The notes beneath the pieces are model-generated. The model was not told the DNA's origin. It did no database searches and was given only the letters and a program-made list of their open reading frames with translations. From Podarcis raffonei (lineage: Eukaryota; Chordata; Lepidosauria; Squamata; Lacertidae), in the NCBI RefSeq assembly GCF_027172205.1, contig NC_070604.1, positions 75,181,023 to 75,245,022 of the forward strand: a stretch of 64,000 nucleotides of DNA, written 5' to 3'. A program made the position numbers and the translations under genes. Of this stretch, positions 57,331 through 64,000 are shown piece by piece (position 1 is the stretch's first letter; each line of letters opens with the position of its first letter).

Positions 57331-57867
57331 TAGTTTGGTATATATTATCCACTCACCACTGCTGTTAAGACAATACTGCTGATTCATTTGGCATTTCTTC
57401 CTTGAATGTTTTTGTATATCTTTTGGTTAAAATATTGTTGCCTGCATCAAGAACTCATTAAGTTGTTAAGTGATTTGTTGATAAATCCTCAAACCAATCA
57501 ATAAAAACATGCTTTAAAAAAAGGAAAGAAAAAGCCAAGATTCTCAGATAGCTGATTCAGTGCCACATTGTACACAGTTATTAGAATGCCACACAGAGGC
57601 CTGATTTGCACTTAACACTAAGTTCATTTAGCTGAAATTTGGTTTGTTGGACTGTCCAGCAAACTAACCATGGTTTATTTCCTGGCAATAAAGCACCATG
57701 TGAAGTCACATTGGTCTTAGCCTACAAATCTTGGCTTCTTTTAACAATGGTTTGGCATTAGGTCTGGATCTAACAGCCTTGTTTAACCATAGTTTGGGGT
57801 TTTTGGGCCAGGCAGCCCCAGATACTTGGCAAACTACAGAGGCAAGAACAGCTGGAAAACAAGCCAA

Positions 57868-58325
57868 GCTCAACTGTGGCTGCACGGATGTTATTGGCCC
57901 AGAGATGGAAAGAAGATATAGTTCCTACCAGAGAAGAATGGCAGATGAAGTTGATGGATTATGCTGAAATGGCCAAAATGGCCAGGAAAAAAAATAGACA
58001 TCAGGAAGACCAAAATTTTAATAAGGAATGGGAAAAAATTTATAACTTATCTTAAAGAGCATTGTAAATAGTTATAATCATTATTAGGATTGGAATATCA
58101 CTTGTAGTTTAAGGGTGAATTCTGGACACAATGGAGATGTAAAAGTTTTGGATCATCATAAAAGATGCAGGAGGAAATGATTAATCATAGGACCCATAAA
58201 GGGGAGGATGGAAGTCCAGGAGATTCCTTGGAATCTTGTTTTTATGATTTATGTTTGATATATCTCTGTAAAATTGGAATTTGAAAAATCAAATAAATAT
58301 TTTTTAAAAAAAAAGAAAAGAAAAG
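57868..58325 (+). mobile_element. 5'-truncated L1 LINE 3' end with poly(A)
   Basis: The + strand reads EEWQMKLMDYAEMAKMARKK, then DQNFNKEWEKFITYLKEHCK and a stop near 58055: the C-terminus of L1 ORF2. A 3' UTR and an A-rich tail from about 58300 follow. Only this 3' piece is present. Confidence 0.8.
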
Positions 58326-60456
58326 AAACCAAGTTTTGGAGATACAAACTGTGACTTTCTTGTTCATCTGTGAGATGACTCATGGTTGTGTTGAACAAAT
58401 CATGTTTACAACAAACCATGGCTTAGATTAATGTCTGAATGCAGTCACTGGGATGGATGCTAACAGGAATAGTTACTAAAACAGTGATCATAATATACAC
58501 AGGTTATGTTTGCCCCTTGTTTGTTTCCACCCTAGAATCCTACGTAAACTTAGATTTGATTTTTGTTGCAGAAGGAGAATCTCTTGAGGTATGAGTGTAT
58601 CCTTGTTACTGGAATGCATTGAAGACATCGGATCAGGGTAGTGGTGAGGAGAAAGCAGCTGAGCGACACTGGACAGTTCTGTCTCCCAAACAATGAGAGC
58701 TTGAAACTCTGTCAAGAATTTCACAACTCCCAGACATCATTTCTTTCCATTGGATCAGCACCTGGTGAAACCATTCTTGGTCCATCTCCAGCTCATGTGT
58801 TTTTCAACCACTTGTTGATTTATTATCTTCATTTTGAGCCTAGGATTTCTTAGCTATTATATAATGACTCCTATTCAGCTCCTTTCCATGATATCATCAC
58901 TTAATTGAAGCAGAATTTTAAATTCCAGCAAATCCCCTCATAAGCAGTCAGTGTGGAAAGGTCTTCCTGCGATCGAAACCCTGTTTTCAACTGGGTAGTC
59001 CACAAGGGGTTTTAAAATATACAATTTATTTGGCTTGATGGTATAAAAGGGCTTGCTTAGACATGCCAAGAAATTAATTTGCTCCTCGTTTAATAGAAGC
59101 ATTTCATATTCCAGTGCCTTCCTACATTAGGAGCCAACATTTCATGTTAGACATTAAACATGCACCAGTTCCTAGAGGCATGCCAGGGAGTTCCATAAAA
59201 GAGACAGATATATATTTGTACGTAAAGCTAGTTATAAGCAAGGTTTGTGATTCTTCTCTATACTCAAAGGGCAGATACATGTGTGCAATTTGGATGATCA
59301 CTTCTCCAACACACCGAACTCCCCCCATTCCAGGTTGTTGTTTTTAAGTCAGGCTTTTCAAGAGATGTTAGAGTTAGCCAGAGGGTTTTAGAAGTCTCTG
59401 GAAGCTTGAATGTGTGCATTTTCTGCAAGGCATTGGGACAAGGTGGGTGGTGGGTGGAGGAAACCACCTGCACTGCCCTAATTAAAGAATCACCTTTGTT
59501 GATAGAGAATGAAAGGGGTTGAAACCAGACCCAGACTCCTCTCCCTGCTCCAAAATCTGTTTACTCTCTGACCTGCAATGTATGTGGGGCTGTGATGGGG
59601 AAAACTGCATATACATTACTGGAAAAGCAAAAACATTTTTTGAACCATTTCCCCACCCCCTTCCTTTTAAAATGTATTTCTTCTTGTTAGGCTGGAAAAA
59701 TGGGCATTTTTGGTAATGTTTTGGAACAATAACTTTAATTATAGTGTTCAACCATATGCTGCTTTCAGCCTGCTCTGACTTTCTGATTATTTCTTTATGC
59801 TCTTTATTTTTTTGATTCCCCCCCTGTTTATTAATAAATAAATTCTGGGGGGGGGGATATTTATATATTTGCCCGTCATAAATATGCCCGTCATAAAACC
59901 ATCAAATGAACAAGGCTTTTCAGTGGAAAGCTTTACCCCATCTGTATTGTATTTGAGATTGTTTTGGTATGGAAAATTGTTTTACATATGTTTGTATTGT
60001 TGTTGCTTTTATCATTACATTGCTATGAGATGCTTCAGAGGGAGCAATTCAAAAATAGAATAGCATAGAATTAGTTCATCAATTGGGGGGAAATAGGAAA
60101 AATCAATTGCAAAATGCAATGCAGGACCTATCATAAGCACCAGCTGCCCACTACCATGTTCCTCTGCAAGACACCACCAGCCCTACACCATTGGCAGTAA
60201 GTGAATCTAACTCACAGCCAAGCACTTCGGAGTACTGGTCTACCCCGTTTGTTGTTCTTTGCAAATTGTCCTCCAGCTATGAGGAAGACTGAGAGCCATG
60301 ATTGCCACCATTTATGCCTGTCTGGTAAGGGCTGCTGATTTTTTTAAAAAGGGTTTTTCAAGAGTTTCCAGAGGTTTAGAGGGTGTTTGCAGGCTTTTCC
60401 AATGGTGTTCAAAATATACTCTATTCTACTGACACATGCAGTGCCTCAGAATATAG

Positions 60457-60778
60457 GTAAAAGGTAAAGGACCCCTGGACAGTTAAGTCCAGTCAAAGGC
60501 GACTATGGGGTTGTGGCACTCATCTCACTTTTCAGGCCAAGGGAGCCAGCATTGGGACACCATGATGGAAGCCAGAGTGCACGGAAGCACCGTTTACCTT
60601 CCCGCTGCAGTGGTACCTATTTGTCTACTTGTGCTGGTGTGCTTTCGAACTGCTAGGTTGGCAGGAGCTGGGACAGAGCAATGGGAGCTCATCCCATTGT
60701 GGGGATTCAAACCACTGACTTTCTGATCGGCAAGCCCAAGAGGCTCAGTTGTTAAGACCACAGCGCCACCTGCGTCCC
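60457..60778 (-). mobile_element. tRNA-derived SINE, inverted, internally deleted
   Basis: From 'ggtaaaggacccctggacag' to the head complement 'gcgccacctgcgtccc'. Relative to 8322-8705 it lacks part of the body between 'gggagccagc' and 'attgggacacc'. Confidence 0.85.
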
Positions 60779-62934
60779 TGCCTTGGAACATAACCCATGT
60801 GTAAATTGGGAGTTGCCTGTATGCACAGGTTCAGACTGAGAAACTGTAACGACTGGATCCAAAATGTGAGCAGAACAGAAGCTCTATTCAAGCATTTGAA
60901 GCATGTGCAAGGGCTTAAGCTGAGGAAGAGGAGCAGGTGCACCTACACTGAGAGCCCCTGCACCCTCAGCCTTACCACAGTGAGCAGAGTCAGGACTCTG
61001 ATCAGACTTCCCAGTCACAAGGGGACTTGTAAGAGCATTTAGCACAATATGAATATAAGCTCTTTTCATAGCTTCTGGAATTGAGTGTGGAGGAGCAGGT
61101 GCACATGGCACACTCAGGAAGATTTGGGGTGCCATGCACCACCTGCCCCCCTCCTCAGATTAAGCCCCCATGCATTTTTTCTTTAAACCCTTGAATAAGG
61201 CTAATATTTCCCTGGATTCACTTAAACCACTGCAGTCATGTATTCTCTCATATCTCTTATGGCACTTCCAGATGATCTGTTTGTTGCGCATCTATTCGGA
61301 TTTGTTGCTGGGGAGGTTATATGATGTTGCTCCAAAGCAAATGTTATCCCACACTTTCTGGTGCACATTCTCATCACTTTCCTTATTGCAAACAGTCTGA
61401 TCTTAGGGAAAGTGGGTTTTCATCAATCAAGTATATTTGTGCGACCTAAATTTGGTGGTGTGTAACTGAATCCCACCCAAAAAAGAGCAATAGGTTGGAA
61501 GTGCTTTTGGAGTTAGAAATCACTCAAGACATGTTGGTGCCTGAGGCAGAAAATCTAAATGGTCCCCCAACCACACAAAGTGTGAGGAAAATCTCACAAT
61601 AACGTACATACTTGGCATTTTGCTGACCTTTAAGAGTGCCCCAAGTTAGGGTGCCTCATGCAAACCAACCATTTGCCAAATATTTAGGATAGCACACATC
61701 TCGCTCCTTCAAATGAACGAGTTTACACTTTTAACAGCAAGAATCTCTCTTCTCCTTGCTCAAGACCCTCCAAAGAAATAAATAGAATCCACAGATCCCA
61801 CACAAACCCTTGCCATGGGAGAAGAGTTTTAAACGCCTTATGGATTAGTGTTTATATAACCTGTCAGAGATTTAAACCCACAAAGATGAAGGTTTTCTTT
61901 AGCTGTGCGAAACCAACCTTTCGTCTAGCGTCAACCTAGCCAGAGAGGAAATCTTGGCAGGTTGTTTATCTTAGCAGACAATTCCCCATTCAATTGTTCC
62001 TGACTTTGTTTCCACTTGTTGTTAACCATAAATTCTGCCCTGTGCCCCCTTTTCCTACACTTTTTGATGGTATGCCACAGAAAAGCAGACAGGCATCTCC
62101 TCCTCGCCACAAATGCACCCAATGGGAGAAAGCAAGAAAAAAAGCAGTTGTGTGTGCCAAAACACATGAGCACTTCCTAAATTTTCTTGACTGTAAAAGA
62201 AGAATTCAATGAAGGCCTTGGTCTCGTGTGGCAAAACATTACCATCCTACATTATTTTGACGTCGTGTCATGGTCCTGTTGTGGTTTGGAAAATGACAGC
62301 TTGGAGCCATATCCACTTGACTATTATTATTCCTTAATCAATGAAATGGTCTCATGCCAGACTGATAGTGCCGGGGGATGAAATGATCCACTCATGTAAA
62401 GTACCAGGAACGTTCAGGAAGTACAATGAGAAACTGTGAAACAAGAAGTATGGACTTCTATGCCAGATGCTTAAGTCTGTGAAATGTTACCAACTGATGT
62501 ATCTAGATCTAGATCTTTGTCCAGGGAATGCATTTAAGTTGGTTATTAAGTCACAAGATGAAAGATGTATCGTCAACTCTCTTTACTCTCCACTTCTCTG
62601 TTGCTCCAGCTCCTTTTACTGACTCCTTGAATTGCCATGAGGCAAGATACATTGGCAAGAACCAAATGGGTGTAGAGAGAGGGAACCTATTGCCTCCAGT
62701 TGCTGTTGGATTCCAATTTCCATCACCACCAGAGAGCATAGCCAGTGCTCAGAGATGATGAGGATTATAGTCTAACAACCCCTTGAGTGACACGGGTTCC
62801 CACTCCCTCAGGACTTGGAAGACCTGAGATCAAGCCCGGCTCACCCACAATTAGTAACTTTGGGTAGTAGCCCCTATCTCTCAGGTTATTGTAAGGGATA
62901 AAATGGGATGCCTCCCAAATACACCAGCACGAGG

Positions 62935-63022
62935 TCCTTCGGGTTGGTCATTGTGGGAACAGGATGCTGGACTGAATGAGCCATTGGCCTGATCCAGCAG
63001 GGCTAGTCTTGCGTTCTTGTAT
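62935..63022 (-). repeat. Unclassified interspersed repeat (as at 183), inverted
   Basis: 'aacaggatgctggactgaat' and 'ggcctgatccagcagggc' are the complement of the family seen at 183, 38425 and 47876. Confidence 0.6.
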
Positions 63023-64000
63023 TTTTAATACCACAAACCTTCCAGTTGATTCTTTCAGAACCACCTTCATTGTGACATAGGGCAAGAGTGCCCCTCCAGA
63101 CAGCAATAATGCAGCAACATTGGGGAAGTGCCACAACACAGCTCACAAAGTAGTATGATCCAGTATACTGCAAATCCACCACTACTACACTATTATTGTG
63201 TCAATGATGTGTAGCAGAATACAGCTGCTTTTTTGCAGGGTTTCTTCCTCACCTCATGCCAAAAGAAAAAGAAAGCAAATGTACAAGCAACTATAATCTA
63301 AAATTTATTTTCTAAACAAAGCTATCCTCAATAGGTTTGGGCCTATTTGTGGATTGTTGTTGATGACATTAAGAAAGCCTTCAAGGGAATTTAGTAAGTA
63401 AAACAGCTATTCATGAAAAAGAATTAAATTCTCTGTGGTTTACCATTGGCCCCAGACCTTGAAAATCAGCCACGGAATGGTTTAAAAGCACCTGTGATAA
63501 AAGGAGGGGATGGGGGGGGGAGCCCTTTGAAACATTCCAAACTCAAATAGTTTCCTGCCAAGCTGAAAAGGAATACCTTCATTTCCAAGAGGCTTTAACC
63601 CTTTGCTCTGAATAAATCGCATTGTTGCTGTGCTCAGATGTGTCCTTAGCAATTTCTCTCTCTTTTAGAAAAATTGGGGAAGAAGGTACAATCAAGTTGC
63701 TACGAGCAGCTTGGCACACAAGGCAAATTCAGAGAGCCAGAAAAATAATGAAAAGAAATGTGGTAAAAAAGAAAAGAAAAAAACACCTTGCAGTCATATT
63801 GCATTTTCTTATGCACTCCTCACACATATAGATAATCCACACATTTATGAAATGATCTGTCTTGGTTTAGGTATGCAGAGTAATCATTGCTAATACTTCA
63901 TTACTTTTAGTGCCTTTTAATTAAAAGATGTGATAATGTGGGATACTGTTTCTGCTGGGGTGGATTAGCCATATAGGTTTCAGATATTCACCAGCAGCAG

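Larger units (their letters stand above)
38094..64000. other. Gene-free downstream region
   Basis: I find no convincing host exon on either strand in this 26 kb. What I recognise is dispersed repeats, listed separately. Stretches with nothing recognised include about 38570-39550, 40340-42370, 43030-43700, 44220-45900, 46010-47870, 48610-50100, 50850-52640, 54190-56040, 58450-60450 and 60780-64000, apart from small simple repeats. Confidence 0.6.

Overview
The window is vertebrate nuclear DNA, most likely from a lizard (squamate). It has small GT-AG exons in long introns. It is full of tRNA-headed SINEs of the squamate ACA_SINE2/Sauria type, L2-like and L1 LINE pieces, hAT and Tc1/mariner MITEs, and LTR remnants. 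Species assignment is inference; no mitochondrial, rRNA or other marker gene is present.

The genes are a head-to-tail cluster of cytosolic sulfotransferases of the SULT6B1 type, all on the + strand. Gene A enters from the left edge with only its last two exons (936-1718). Gene B (6313-16666, 313 aa), gene C (21185-27398, 314 aa) and gene D (29011-37116, 313 aa) each have seven exons with identical splice phases. They carry intact PAPS-binding loops, the catalytic His, the Arg/Ser 3'-phosphate loop and the C-terminal RKG-x-x-G/S-DWK signature. All three read as functional genes. They should transfer sulfonate from PAPS to small hydroxyl- or amine-bearing acceptors in the cytosol; the acceptors cannot be read from sequence.

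The spacers between genes are also duplicated. A-B (about 3290-5510) and B-C (about 19190-20470) share the same old repeats in the same order, including an L2-like reverse-transcriptase fragment broken at one spot by a hAT element. C-D keeps a piece of the same spacer (28240-28500). The duplicated unit is therefore gene plus spacer. C and D are the youngest pair. Their similarity is patchy: exons 3 and 5 differ by about 1%, exons 2, 4 and 6 by 10-16%. This looks like gene conversion on an older duplication.

From about 37120 to 64000 I find no host gene: about 27 kb of intergenic DNA with dispersed repeats.

All coordinates and difference counts were made by eye from the sequence.
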